A stretch of DNA of 64,000 bases. It comes from Candidatus Poribacteria bacterium. GTDB taxonomy: Bacteria; Poribacteria; WGA-4E; WGA-3G. The notes under the pieces are model-generated. The model searched no databases, had not been told where the DNA came from, and was given only the letters and a program-made list of their open reading frames with translations. This document shows positions 26,306-35,660 of this stretch, piece by piece; position 1 is the first letter of the stretch; each line of letters begins with the position of its first letter. A program made the position numbers and the translations under genes. The DNA is taken from assembly GCA_003635195.1 (NCBI GenBank), contig PYIY01000209.1, positions 57,394 to 121,393 on the forward strand. Reading direction: 5' to 3'.

Positions 26306-28648
26306 CTATTCTTCCGCTTTGTCAATTTGTATATGCTTAAGCAGTTTTATCGCAATGTCTTTTCTTTCTCTTTCGTCATAAAACTGAACCATGACTGGGT
26401 TATCATCTAACTTAAAATCTAACCACATCATTGAACTGCATTTGTCTATAGTATCACTTATTGCAATATCTCTACCTTCATGCAAATTAAGAATTCCCGG
26501 TTCGTCTGAGTGAAACAATTTGTAAATCCAATGCTGGGGTGATTTAGGATACGCCTCAAGTATTATCTGGCATTGTTTATTTTGTGATAGCAAGATTCTA
26601 TGAATTGGATTCCATATATCAAAATCATAGAGTTCGGAAGCATCACTAAGCCAGAATAGTTGAGGCGATTCCTTTTCTATTTTTTCTGCTGTTTTTTTAC
26701 TCCTTAATCCATTTTTACCCCTTAATCCAAGAAATTTTATTTCTGAACCGTTTGGGAATCTTATTCCTTCTGGACGAGAAGGTTTGCCTATAAGAGATAT
26801 AGTAGGCATTGAATTACTAAGTTTGTATCCGAGGATAACTTGTTCCAAATCGTCTATGATTGTTTCTAAAAGTGTCGAATATTCTTTCATTGCAACAAAT
26901 ACTAAAAATCTCGGTGTGCTAAGGCACAAATTAAAGATATGCAACCAGATAGAAAATGTTGCTCCCGATTTTTTTGCTTTAGAAATACAAAGATTCTCAA
27001 TTTTTTCATCCCAAGATGAAAAAAGTAATAGATTGTTATCAGAATGTGGTATAAGTAATTCATCAGATTGGAATATCTCATTCAAACCCATAGAATCCGT
27101 AATAGTATCTATCCACTGTGCCTGGATAAGGGAATCAATCTTGTTAGCAATATCCGACATGCTACAATTTTCTACAGAACCACCCTCTTTGGATTCGGGC
27201 ATGAATAACATAGAATATGGGGTATTCATGTCGGGTGTTGCCTGACCCTGCCTCGCTAAGTCGCGAATATCATTCAATTCCATCTGTGTATGGGATACAA
27301 ATTCTGATAAGAATGTGTGTGCCTGTTCTGCATATATCGGGCATTTCACAGATCCAGCCATTTCTGTCGCAATACGGACCCCTTCATTGTCATATATCTT
27401 GCTCGTAACGACGGCATCTACCCATTGATCAATCGGCATAATGTTACATACAATTTGAGCATTTAAGGCATCTTCCGCAGTGTTAATATCATCTCGTTTT
27501 GCCACACGCAACGTCATGCTTGAGCCGTCGTTAGACTCATGCATTCTAAAGAATACAGTTGCCATGCCTTTTGACAAAAAATGTTTAATGTTTACGCTTG
27601 TAAGTTGGGACACTTCCAGTGTGATTTCCTTGAACTTATCTAAGCTTAGTGGACTACGACCATCGTAATTTTCATCATGTACAATGTACATTGCGTATAT
27701 GTCAGATTTAATATCGCTTATTGTTTTTTCTATGTAGTCTGAGGCTTCTTTTCGTGCGTCATCAGGTATGTGTTTTTCTATTATGTGAAAGATTAGGTCA
27801 GTATTGAAAGGATTAATGATAGTAGGTTTTTTTTGTAGCCATATTTCTATTATTTCATCTATCCCTTTATTTTTTAAATCTTTAATCGGAATTTCACTGA
27901 TTCCATTATCTATTTTTAAATCCCAACTGGGAAAATATACAAATTGCCTACTATGTAATAGAAGCATTGTGTTGATTTGTGGTACAGATGGATTAAGAGT
28001 ATCTAAAACTTCTTTTGAAGAACAGCCGTAGAAGCATAGGTTTTTATGTACGGGGAAACATAAGTGTAACTCGTTATCATAAGTTGCTGTAAAATTAATG
28101 ATATCTGGGCAAATAAAAAAATTATCATCACTTGCAGTGAATGTTTTGAATCCGATTTTACTTCCCATATTTCTAATAATTCCTAAATACTCTAAGTAAA
28201 AGGCTATATGCAGTGGAATAGGTTCTACATCATCCTTATCGGTAATATCTTCGGGTGCTATAAATTTAGCTGCATGAATTATGCTGTCTCTTACGGCAGG
28301 ATCAAAAGCCATCATGTATGCAATAAAACGCAACATCATTTCTGTTTTATATTCGTATTCATGTTGGCTACTGAATGTCATTTGATTCTCTGAAACAATT
28401 TCAGAGAATATGGAGCTCACGACACCATCAAATTGTGATACTTGAGGCTCTATACCCGCAAAATCATCTGAAAATCTGTAAAAATCCTTTTCAACAGCCA
28501 GATTTTTTATATGACTATTATATATTGCTTGACCTGATACAACATTAAGTGCGTGACAACGCTCTGGATTATCTGGTATAGAAAATCCATTTAAATACCA
28601 TTGTGGTCTCCAATGATGTCTTCTTGGACCTTTTTGTTGTTTATTCAT
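26306..28648 (-). CDS. DUF4238 protein fused to a terminase-like ATPase fold
   Basis: 780 residues. The N-terminal ~270 match DUF4238: HHWRPQWYLNGFSIP, LAVEKDFYRFSD, FTASDDNFFICPD, CFPVHKNLCFYGC. The middle (~270-540) is unassigned. The C-terminal ~230 resemble a phage large-terminase (Terminase_3) ATPase core: a Walker-A-like KAKKSGATFS, then GIRFPNGSEIKFLGLRG, LRSKKTAEKI, a Walker-B-position LFWLSDASEL, and QIILEAYPKSPQHWIYKLF. The P-loop lysine and the Walker-B glutamates are replaced (GAT, SDA), so ATPase activity is doubtful. Low GC suggests transfer. It could sense phage packaging parts or DNA; function unproven. Confidence 0.65.
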   Translation of the reverse strand: MNKQQKGPRRHHWRPQWYLNGFSIPDNPERCHALNVVSGQAIYNSHIKNLAVEKDFYRFSDDFAGIEPQVSQFDGVVSSIFSEIVSENQMTFSSQHEYEYKTEMMLRFIAYMMAFDPAVRDSIIHAAKFIAPEDITDKDDVEPIPLHIAFYLEYLGIIRNMGSKIGFKTFTASDDNFFICPDIINFTATYDNELHLCFPVHKNLCFYGCSSKEVLDTLNPSVPQINTMLLLHSRQFVYFPSWDLKIDNGISEIPIKDLKNKGIDEIIEIWLQKKPTIINPFNTDLIFHIIEKHIPDDARKEASDYIEKTISDIKSDIYAMYIVHDENYDGRSPLSLDKFKEITLEVSQLTSVNIKHFLSKGMATVFFRMHESNDGSSMTLRVAKRDDINTAEDALNAQIVCNIMPIDQWVDAVVTSKIYDNEGVRIATEMAGSVKCPIYAEQAHTFLSEFVSHTQMELNDIRDLARQGQATPDMNTPYSMLFMPESKEGGSVENCSMSDIANKIDSLIQAQWIDTITDSMGLNEIFQSDELLIPHSDNNLLLFSSWDEKIENLCISKAKKSGATFSIWLHIFNLCLSTPRFLVFVAMKEYSTLLETIIDDLEQVILGYKLSNSMPTISLIGKPSRPEGIRFPNGSEIKFLGLRGKNGLRSKKTAEKIEKESPQLFWLSDASELYDFDIWNPIHRILLSQNKQCQIILEAYPKSPQHWIYKLFHSDEPGILNLHEGRDIAISDTIDKCSSMMWLDFKLDDNPVMVQFYDERERKDIAIKLLKHIQIDKAEE

Positions 28649-28714
28649 TCTCTTTTCCTCCCGAAATAATTTGCAATAAGTGGTTTTGAATTGCTTAAGG
28701 TTAGTTTTTACAGT

Positions 28715-30064
28715 TCAATCTTTATTCAGTCTTGAGATCAGATATTCTTGCCCGCGTTCACCTTTAACTCTGTTACAATGACTACAGAGCAGTTGAAGGT
28801 TCTCAATATGGTCAGTTCCCCCAACATTTTCTGCAATAATATGGTCAACTTCAAGGTGTTGTTTCTCAAAATGTGTGCCACAGCCGTTACAATACCCGCT
28901 TTGTTCTCCATATAACTGGGTCTTGTTTTTAGGGTGATTATATCGCAGAATATCACCTAAATCTGTGCGTTTGGGAATATCCTCGCGATTGATAATATTT
29001 TCAAACAGCCCTTGATCTGATTTGATACGTTCAACAACTAATTCAGCTGCTTTCTCTGATATGTCAATCCCTATCCAATTCCGTTGAAGCCTATCTGCTG
29101 CGACGAGAGTTGTCGCACAACCGCAGAACGGGTCAAAAACAACTTCGTCTTTGTTAGACGAGGCTTTGATAATGCGGTCAAGGAGAGCAAGCGGTTTTTG
29201 GGTTGGATAACCAACCCTTTCTTTGGCTTGTGAGTTTATAGGGGGTATATCAATCCAAACATCTTGAACAGGCGCTCCCGGCATATCATCTAAAAATTGC
29301 TTTAATCTTGGTGTTCCATTGCGAGTGTAGTATAACTTACCAGATTTATGATATTCCTGCATAGTGGTAAACGGACACCGCCAAATTTTAGTAATGCCGT
29401 TCCATTCGTACTGATACCCACCGCCACTTAAAGAGCCAGCGGTTAGGTCTCTGTCCAAAAATCTTTTACCATTTTCATCCGTATGCTTATACCTCTTGAG
29501 ATACTCGTCAGAATAGGGTTGATATTGCTCATTAAGGGTGGGGGTATCACCTTTTGAATAGTAGAGTATAGTGTCATGAATACTCCCATAAATTGCAGAA
29601 TCATTATGTGCTGCGGTTCGTTTCCAAACAACCTCATTCCGAAAGTTTCCCTTCCCAAACACCGCATCCATAACTAACTTGAGATAATGACTCATTGTCG
29701 TATCGCAATGTAGGTAGATACTGCCAGTATCTTTCAGAATACGCTTCATTTCCAGTAACCGAGCAGCCATGTAAATGAGATAAGATTTATCGCTGTTCGT
29801 CATTGCAGCATGGATAACTCGGTTTAGAGCAGGGTATTTCGTCTCAATTAGATCAAGCCAAGCGTTATCTACGTCTGAAAGGGTCCACGTATCTTTGAAT
29901 TCCGCACCAGCAGCTTTTGAACCTATAGGGGCTGCGTAGTTAGTCTTGCTATTAAACGGAGGGTCTAAATATATGAGATCAATGGACTCACTATTTATCC
30001 CGCGCATTATAGGTAAATTGTCACCCGTGAATATCGTCTTTGACTTAATATTCATGGTTTCCAT
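28715..30064 (-). CDS. DNA methyltransferase (beta class) fused to HNH nuclease
   Basis: 449 residues from the ATG at 30064 (AAAGG upstream); a longer frame starts at 30097. The catalytic motif IV IYLDPPFNSKTNY comes first (about residue 32 onward) and the AdoMet motif VFDPFCGCATTLVAADRL comes late (about 315), the beta-class N4/N6 order. The last ~60 residues form an HNH/McrA-type domain: CNGCGTHFEKQHLEVDHII, then LLCSHCNRVKGERG, with two zinc CxxC pairs. A methylase carrying its own HNH domain could modify and cut DNA, or the HNH may only bind. It probably belongs to the same island as the two genes downstream. Confidence 0.88.
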   Translation of the reverse strand: METMNIKSKTIFTGDNLPIMRGINSESIDLIYLDPPFNSKTNYAAPIGSKAAGAEFKDTWTLSDVDNAWLDLIETKYPALNRVIHAAMTNSDKSYLIYMAARLLEMKRILKDTGSIYLHCDTTMSHYLKLVMDAVFGKGNFRNEVVWKRTAAHNDSAIYGSIHDTILYYSKGDTPTLNEQYQPYSDEYLKRYKHTDENGKRFLDRDLTAGSLSGGGYQYEWNGITKIWRCPFTTMQEYHKSGKLYYTRNGTPRLKQFLDDMPGAPVQDVWIDIPPINSQAKERVGYPTQKPLALLDRIIKASSNKDEVVFDPFCGCATTLVAADRLQRNWIGIDISEKAAELVVERIKSDQGLFENIINREDIPKRTDLGDILRYNHPKNKTQLYGEQSGYCNGCGTHFEKQHLEVDHIIAENVGGTDHIENLQLLCSHCNRVKGERGQEYLISRLNKD

Positions 30065-30190
30065 ACAAAACAGCCTTTCATAATCGCACAGATTCATTTA
30101 CAAACTTTGTGAAAATGCACTCAAGGTTTCGGTATAATAGCAGTAAGTCAGTGCAAAGCAACTCCGCTTTGGATTTAAAGGGAGGGTCTC

Positions 30191-31663
30191 CTAAAAGCCT
30201 ACCAATCTTGCCTTCAATTTTTCTTTCTGAACAGGTTGTGCTAAATCCATGAGATAGATGCGCATGTGATCCGAACGGTCCGAACTAAACACAATTTTCT
30301 TTCCATCTCGCGAAAGGCTCGGTTCAAAATGTGCCCCGATGTGGTTTGTGAGTTGGGTTTTGTTGGTGCCGTCAGTGTTCATCATCCAAAGCGTATAATG
30401 GTTATGTGCGTTCGAGACATAAATGATCCGTTTACCATCAGAACTGAAAGTCGGGTGATAATGACTCGCATCCGAAAAGGTTAATTGTTTTGCAGTCCCG
30501 CCTGCTGCATCAATAATAAAAATCTGATAGATGTCCTCTACCATTGAAGAAAAGGCAATCTGCTTCCCATTCGGCGACCACGTAGGGTGTCCATCGTCCA
30601 CATCGTTATGCGTCAGCTGCGTTTTATCACTGCCATCAATATCAATGACATAGATTTCCAATGTGTCGTTATTCTCGGTACTCCCAGGCGTGCTTGGAAC
30701 TTCCTGTGTGGGTGCTTTGGATTCAAAGGCGATTTTTTGTCCATCTGAAGAAAAAACGGGTGCGCGGTCCGCGCCATCTGCATCTACCAATGGACGCTGG
30801 TTTCTCCCGTCAATGTCCATGAAATAGATAGATGCACGGCTCGGATCAGAACCGCTTGCTTGGACAGGCGGGAGCATCACACCGCCGCGAGTACGTTCTG
30901 TAACGAAAGCAAGCGATTTTCCGTCTGGTGAGAAAGCGGGCATGTATTCGTCAAGTTCGTCGGTATGCGTGAGTTGACGAAGTGAACGATTCGTGAGATC
31001 TATCAGATACAACTCAGCATTCTGGAGACGATTTGATGCGAAGGCGACCCATTTGCCATCAGGTGAGATGGCAGGACTATAATCGTCGTTGTACTTCGCA
31101 GTAAACGTCATGATATCCCCTTTTTCAGTAAAAGTCTGCTCATAATCGTCGCTGCCTTCAGTACGGAGGCGTTGGACGTAGTAGGCATCACCAGTGAGTC
31201 CAGCAATCTTGAAAATGATGTCATGAGGTGGTGATTTTTCTAACAACTGATTAAATTGACGAAGGGCGAGGGATTTCTGATTGTCAAGCCAATAGAGTGT
31301 ACCGAGTGTGAGACTAATTTCCGCTCTCCGCGGTGCCCGACGTGGTGCCATATCAAGTGCCCAAGAGAGTGCTTCTTTCGCATCATTTCTATAGTCCGTT
31401 CCGCTCGGATTTTCGTCCACCATTTCAACATAAATCAGACCGATCTGATAGAAGGCTTCCGCCCTTGAACCATCGTGATTAATTGCCTCCTGAAACGCCT
31501 TTACTGCTGCATCGGTGTCACCCTTTGCTGCTAATTCTTTGCCGCGTTTGATATCAGGGCTGTCCCCACAACCCAAAAGAGAGCACAAGAATATCCCAAT
31601 CAGCAAAATGTAGCGGATTTTTGGAGATACCTGCAAAGTTATCTGTTTTTCATTCGTTTCCAT
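30191..31663 (-). CDS. TPR + TolB-like beta-propeller lipoprotein
   Basis: 490 residues. Lipoprotein signal with lipobox LLGC, a short TPR region (DTDAAVKAFQEAINHDGSRAEAF), then a PD40/TolB-type propeller: six or so units with YSPAISPDGKWVAFASNR, AFSPDGKSLAFVTER, TWSPNGKQIAFSS, SLSRDGKKIVFSSDRSD. TolB-like propellers bind proteins or peptidoglycan-linked partners in the periplasm; no catalytic domain is present. It follows the FG-GAP gene by six bases, so the two are one transcript and may act together. Confidence 0.88.
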   Translation of the reverse strand: METNEKQITLQVSPKIRYILLIGIFLCSLLGCGDSPDIKRGKELAAKGDTDAAVKAFQEAINHDGSRAEAFYQIGLIYVEMVDENPSGTDYRNDAKEALSWALDMAPRRAPRRAEISLTLGTLYWLDNQKSLALRQFNQLLEKSPPHDIIFKIAGLTGDAYYVQRLRTEGSDDYEQTFTEKGDIMTFTAKYNDDYSPAISPDGKWVAFASNRLQNAELYLIDLTNRSLRQLTHTDELDEYMPAFSPDGKSLAFVTERTRGGVMLPPVQASGSDPSRASIYFMDIDGRNQRPLVDADGADRAPVFSSDGQKIAFESKAPTQEVPSTPGSTENNDTLEIYVIDIDGSDKTQLTHNDVDDGHPTWSPNGKQIAFSSMVEDIYQIFIIDAAGGTAKQLTFSDASHYHPTFSSDGKRIIYVSNAHNHYTLWMMNTDGTNKTQLTNHIGAHFEPSLSRDGKKIVFSSDRSDHMRIYLMDLAQPVQKEKLKARLVGF

Positions 31664-31669
31664 CTTCTT

Positions 31670-33340
31670 CTACTGTCCCTGTTGTTGGGTGATACGGATT
31701 CGTTGGTTTGTCGGTATATTGTGACGTGCTTGTGTGTCCCCATTCGACCATGTAACTTGTAATGTTTCTACTTGTGTGGCGTTTCCTACACCAAATTCAA
31801 CAATGAAACTGTTAGAGGACATATAACTCTCACCGGCATAAACCTCTCGTATCTGTATCCGATCTGCTGTCTTGAGTTGAATCTTCGCGCCGATGGCATT
31901 CCGGTTCTGGTCTGTTCCAATAAGTTCAACGTGCATCCAGTTATTGCGATTGCCCCCCTCGTTGCGCAATAAGGCTGGCGGTGCATAGTTATTGACAATG
32001 AAAATATCAACATCGCCATCGTTGTCGTAGTCCCCAAACGTCGCGCCGCGCCCCACACGAATAGGTAGTGCAGCGATTCCAGTGCTTTCACTGACATCGC
32101 TAAAAGTGCCATCGCCGTCGTTGCGATAGAGGGCATCTGCTTGTGGAATAAGCACTTCTGGATTCTTCAGTTCTTGGAAGGTACTTCCATTTGTAACAAA
32201 GATGTCCAAATCGCCGTCGTTATCGTAGTCAAAGAGTGCAGTGCCCCAGCCAATCTGTTTGATGCTCACCTCAGCCAACATCGCAGAATAGGATTCATCT
32301 ACGAATCTAATATTCTTGCTGGTAGAAGGGTTTTGTAAACCCGATTCCGCCAATAGATTCCTGTAAAGTGTGTTCTCTTCATCAATCCAATGGCTCATAA
32401 AAAGGTCAATGTCCGCATCACCATCATAATCGCCAGCAGTGAGTCCCATAGAACCGCGAAAATCAGCTGCCCACGATTTCTCACTCACATCCACGAAAGT
32501 GCCAGACCCCGTATTGTGATAGACATAGTTCACAGACGTATCATTTGCAACATACAGATCCAAATCATTATCATTGTCAAAATCGCTGAAGAGGCACTGC
32601 ATACTTCTGCCACCCGGTGCCGCGATCCCTAATTCGGCAGTTACATCTGTAAAGGTGCCGTCCCCATTATTACGGTAGAAAACATTATCCTGCGGCTCAA
32701 AGACATGCGGATTCAACGCACTCGGCACCGGTCTACCAGATTGTAAGGACTCCTCCTGCATCTGCTCAAGTTTCTCTAAATCGTAGGTAACATAGTTGCA
32801 AACATAGAGGTCCAGATCGCTATCACCATCAACATCCGCGAAGGCAGCACCCGTGCTCCACAATTCACAACCGACTCCGGCAGTTCCCGTCATATCCCGA
32901 AAGGTGCCATCACCGTTATTACGATAAAGAACGTTCGCGCCGTAATTTGTTACGTAAAGATCAACATGACCATCACCATCGTAATCAGCAAAAACGCACC
33001 CCATGCCATATCCTTGGTGTCCAACACCGGCAATATGAGTTATGTCTGTAAACGTACCATCACCGTTATTGCGATAGAGAACATTTGTTTTGCTCTCGGG
33101 ACTGACCTCCTGTGTAAATGGATGGGAGATATTGACGATGTAGAGGTCAATGTCGCCATCGTTATCTATATCAGCGAAACCGGCACCAGACCCCATATCC
33201 TCTGGAAGTAGACTGGAACGCGTTCCACTCGAATGTTGGAAACGGATACCTGCTACGTCTGTGACATCAACAAACGTAACCCCCTGTAGCGTCAGGGGTG
33301 TTAGGACAACTATCGCAAGTGTGATTAAAAAGAAACGCAT
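31670..33340 (-). CDS. Secreted FG-GAP/ASPIC-UnbV (CRTAC-like) protein
   Basis: 556 residues with a signal peptide (MRFFLITLAIVVLTPLTLQG) and at least eight FG-GAP/VCBS units with calcium-type loops (DIDNDGDIDLYI, DYDGDGHVDLYV, DYDNDGDLDIFV), then a C-terminal ASPIC/UnbV domain (NRNAIGAKIQLKTADRIQ, LQVTWSNGD). Same module order as the C-terminal two-thirds of the lipoprotein at 22014, without the TPRs. Secreted or surface-attached, ligand unknown. A heptad element lies just upstream, in its leader. Confidence 0.88.
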   Translation of the reverse strand: MRFFLITLAIVVLTPLTLQGVTFVDVTDVAGIRFQHSSGTRSSLLPEDMGSGAGFADIDNDGDIDLYIVNISHPFTQEVSPESKTNVLYRNNGDGTFTDITHIAGVGHQGYGMGCVFADYDGDGHVDLYVTNYGANVLYRNNGDGTFRDMTGTAGVGCELWSTGAAFADVDGDSDLDLYVCNYVTYDLEKLEQMQEESLQSGRPVPSALNPHVFEPQDNVFYRNNGDGTFTDVTAELGIAAPGGRSMQCLFSDFDNDNDLDLYVANDTSVNYVYHNTGSGTFVDVSEKSWAADFRGSMGLTAGDYDGDADIDLFMSHWIDEENTLYRNLLAESGLQNPSTSKNIRFVDESYSAMLAEVSIKQIGWGTALFDYDNDGDLDIFVTNGSTFQELKNPEVLIPQADALYRNDGDGTFSDVSESTGIAALPIRVGRGATFGDYDNDGDVDIFIVNNYAPPALLRNEGGNRNNWMHVELIGTDQNRNAIGAKIQLKTADRIQIREVYAGESYMSSNSFIVEFGVGNATQVETLQVTWSNGDTQARHNIPTNQRIRITQQQGQ

Positions 33341-33345
33341 ATCAG

Positions 33346-33480
33346 CTTTAGTAGTTATTAGTTTTTAGTTGTTAGTTGTTAGTTAAAGAGGGTTTCTGTG
33401 GTGGATACAGTCAACCTGACTGCAACAGGTCTTCGACTCTTAACTTATAACTTATAACTTATAACTAAAAACTATTCTAA
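33346..33480. repeat. Heptad palindrome between FG-GAP gene and accC
   Basis: Left arm of AGTTNTT-type 7-mers (33350-33386), a 50-base centre, and a right arm of AACTTAT-type 7-mers (33440-33476). The right arm covers the last bases of accC: on the minus strand accC ends GAATAG and the repeat begins TAGTTTTTAGTT, so the stop codon lies in the repeat. Confidence 0.85.
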
Positions 33481-34827
33481 GAAGTTGGTAAAAATAGTTC
33501 CGCTGCGAAAGCGTTCATCGTTGAGAATATTTTGGAAAAGCGGGATTGTGGTTTTTATGCCTTCAATTTCAAATTCGGACAGTGCTCGCTTCAACCGAGC
33601 TACCGCCTCTTCCCGGTCCCTACCGGACGCAATGAGTTTCGCAATGAGTGAATCGTAGTGCGGTGGCACGGTGTATCCCGTATAGATATATCCGTCAACT
33701 CGGATACCGATACCACCAGGTGGATGGTACTTTGTGACAAGCCCTGGGGAAGGCATGAAGTTGTTCAAGGGGTCCTCAGCGTTAATCCTACACTCAATGG
33801 CGTGCCCTTGGATCTGAATATCGGATTGGTTGTATCCGAGCTGTTCCCCCATTGCGAGTCGGATCTGTTCTTTGATCAAATCAACACCGGTTATACTCTC
33901 GGAGATAGTATGTTCCACTTGAATGCGGGTGTTCATCTCCAAAAAATAGAAATTGTCATCTTTATCAACAACAAACTCAATAGTCCCAGCATTTGTGTAG
34001 CCGATGGATTTTGCCGCTTTTGCAGCGGCTTTACAGATCTCCGCACGCAGTTTAGGCGAAATAGAGGCAGCGGGGGCTTCCTCAAGGAGTTTCTGCTGTT
34101 TACGTTGAATAGAGCATTCACGTTCACCGAAGTGGACGATATTGCCGTGCAAATCTCCCAAAATCTGGACCTCAATATGCCGCGCCTCTTCAATCCATTT
34201 TTCAATGTAGACATCTCCGTTCCCAAAAGAGGCTTCGCCTTCTGCTTTCGCGGTGTGAAAAAGAGTCAGCAGACTGGGTCGGTTCTCAGCGATTCGGATA
34301 CCGCGCCCACCGCCGCCAGCGACGGCTTTGATTCCTACGGGGTAACCAATTTTCTCTGCAAGCTGCGCGGCTTCGTCAGCTGTCTCAACTGTCCCTTTTT
34401 TGCTGTTTTTGCGTTTCCCACTCCGGCTACCTGGTACAAGTTTTAATCCCGCTTTTGCTACGGTCTCGCGTGCCTGCACTTTATCGCCCATAGTCGTAAT
34501 ATTCGTGACGGAGGGTCCAATAAACTTTATTTCGTGTGCCTCACAAATCTCAGCAAACTGTGCGTCCTCAGCGAGAAACCCTACCCCTGGGTGAATGGCG
34601 TTAACATTCGCGAAATCCGCGACTGCAATAATATTCGCATATTTGAGATAACTTTCTGCTGAAGGCGGGGGTCCGATACAGTACGCCTCGTCAGCATATT
34701 TAACATGCAATGCGTCTTCATCGGCGGTCGAGAAGATAGCTACCGTCTTAATCCCCATATCTTTGCAGGCTCGGATAATGCGAACAGCGATCTCACCGCG
34801 ATTTGCTATTAGTATCTTTTTTATCAT
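33472..34827 (-). CDS. accC: Acetyl-CoA carboxylase, biotin carboxylase subunit
   Basis: 451 residues, full length. It carboxylates biotin on the carrier protein using ATP and bicarbonate, the first step of malonyl-CoA synthesis. Seen: MIKKILIANRGEIAVRI, the glycine loop AVAGGGGRGIR, ERECSIQRKQQKLLEEAP, FYFLEMNTRIQVEH, GHAIECRINAEDP. A small insertion (SRSGKRKNSKK) follows VPG where other members have a short turn, and the usual Pro after VEH is Thr. It is downstream of accB in the same direction, separated by a nested repeat. Confidence 0.95.
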   Translation of the reverse strand: MIKKILIANRGEIAVRIIRACKDMGIKTVAIFSTADEDALHVKYADEAYCIGPPPSAESYLKYANIIAVADFANVNAIHPGVGFLAEDAQFAEICEAHEIKFIGPSVTNITTMGDKVQARETVAKAGLKLVPGSRSGKRKNSKKGTVETADEAAQLAEKIGYPVGIKAVAGGGGRGIRIAENRPSLLTLFHTAKAEGEASFGNGDVYIEKWIEEARHIEVQILGDLHGNIVHFGERECSIQRKQQKLLEEAPAASISPKLRAEICKAAAKAAKSIGYTNAGTIEFVVDKDDNFYFLEMNTRIQVEHTISESITGVDLIKEQIRLAMGEQLGYNQSDIQIQGHAIECRINAEDPLNNFMPSPGLVTKYHPPGGIGIRVDGYIYTGYTVPPHYDSLIAKLIASGRDREEAVARLKRALSEFEIEGIKTTIPLFQNILNDERFRSGTIFTNFLE

Positions 34828-34828
34828 A

Positions 34829-35036
34829 AGTGGTCATTAGTTGTTAGTTATAAGTTGTTAGTTAAGAGGTTTTCTGTCGTGTTTACGGATATCCGCTTTA
34901 TAGCGAAGCCCAAAAATAAATAGACATATTCGTAGCATAATTTTAGTTTGTGTCAGTCTGAATGCCCATTAGAAGCATTCAGACTGTTTGGGATTGCCCA
35001 ATTAATTATAGGTCTTATTATAACTTATAACTATTC
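34829..35036. repeat. Heptad palindrome split by a MITE
   Basis: Left arm 34829-34866 (units such as AGTTGTT and AGTTATA, then AAGAGGTTTTCTGT as in the copy at 33346), right arm 35014-35036 (TAACTTATAACTATTC). Between them lies the 124-bp MITE at 34899-35022, which seems to have inserted into the centre. Confidence 0.65.
34899..35022. mobile_element. 124-bp MITE-like element
   Basis: Shares end-to-end similarity with 51060-51185: AATAAATAGACAYATTCGTAGC near the left, a central hairpin AGTCTGAATGCC...GCATTCAGACT, then GCCCAATTAATT, and right end TTATTATA. Terminal inverted repeats TATAGNNAA / TTNNTATA are decayed here. No coding capacity, so it would need a transposase elsewhere. Confidence 0.75.
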
Positions 35037-35038
35037 CT

Positions 35039-35563
35039 TTACAGCTGTTTCACGCGGAACAGAGGTTGGGAATATTCAACCGCCTCACCATCTTCAGCAA
35101 GAATTTCTAAAATCTCGCAGTTAAAAGGCGCTTCTACCGGATTGTAAGTCTTCATAACTTCGAGCATACCAACAGGTTCACCCGTGCTGACCGTATCCCC
35201 CACTTGCACAAAAGGGGATTCATCAGGAGCAGGCGCACGATAGAAACGCGAAGGCATCGGTGCGCTGATGTAGACACTCTGTCCATCTCCATCCACCTCC
35301 ATATCTACCTTTTCTCCCGGTAAATGCGGTGTTCCTACCGCCATACCTGTCTCAGTTGGTTGTGGCGAAGGCATCCGATCATAGCCGCCCGGGTTGCTTT
35401 CATATCTGGAGACTTGCACCTCAAATTCCTCGTCCCGAAGAACGCGCACTTCTGTGAGCCCCGTGCGGTCGAGTATCTCTGCTAACTGCTCAACGAGTTC
35501 AAGGAGATCACTGTAGTCTTGTTCCCCGGATTCAGATTTATCCTTGGGTCTGTTTTGACGCAT
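35039..35563 (-). CDS. accB: Acetyl-CoA carboxylase biotin carboxyl carrier protein
   Basis: 174 residues. It carries the biotin that AccC carboxylates. The C-terminal biotinyl domain shows PMPSRFYRAPAPDESPFVQVG and the site MLEVMKT, with the acceptor Lys at about 138, 36 residues from the end as is usual (consensus EAMKM/EVMKM). The N-terminal helix and a Pro-rich linker are also typical. No SD is visible because the heptad repeat abuts the ATG. Encoded before accC on the minus strand. Confidence 0.94.
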   Translation of the reverse strand: MRQNRPKDKSESGEQDYSDLLELVEQLAEILDRTGLTEVRVLRDEEFEVQVSRYESNPGGYDRMPSPQPTETGMAVGTPHLPGEKVDMEVDGDGQSVYISAPMPSRFYRAPAPDESPFVQVGDTVSTGEPVGMLEVMKTYNPVEAPFNCEILEILAEDGEAVEYSQPLFRVKQL

Positions 35564-35660
35564 ATCAGTTACCAGTTAACAGTTAACAGTTACCAATGTT
35601 TCAGTTTTCCAGTCTTTAACTGGTAACTGGTTACTGGCCACTGGTAACTGACAACTATTA
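35564..35660. repeat. Heptad palindrome between efp and accB
   Basis: Left arm AGTTACC/AGTTAAC units from 35567, centre around 35600-35612, right arm AACTGGT-type units to 35655. It fills the whole gap, abutting the accB start codon and the efp stop codon. Confidence 0.85.

Noticed and set aside
30120..30150. GGTATAATAG as a plus-strand promoter
   Set aside because: No plus-strand gene follows and no -35 is found at the right distance.
33658..34446. 262-residue open frame antisense to accC
   Set aside because: Shadow frame of a conserved gene; no SD or motif.
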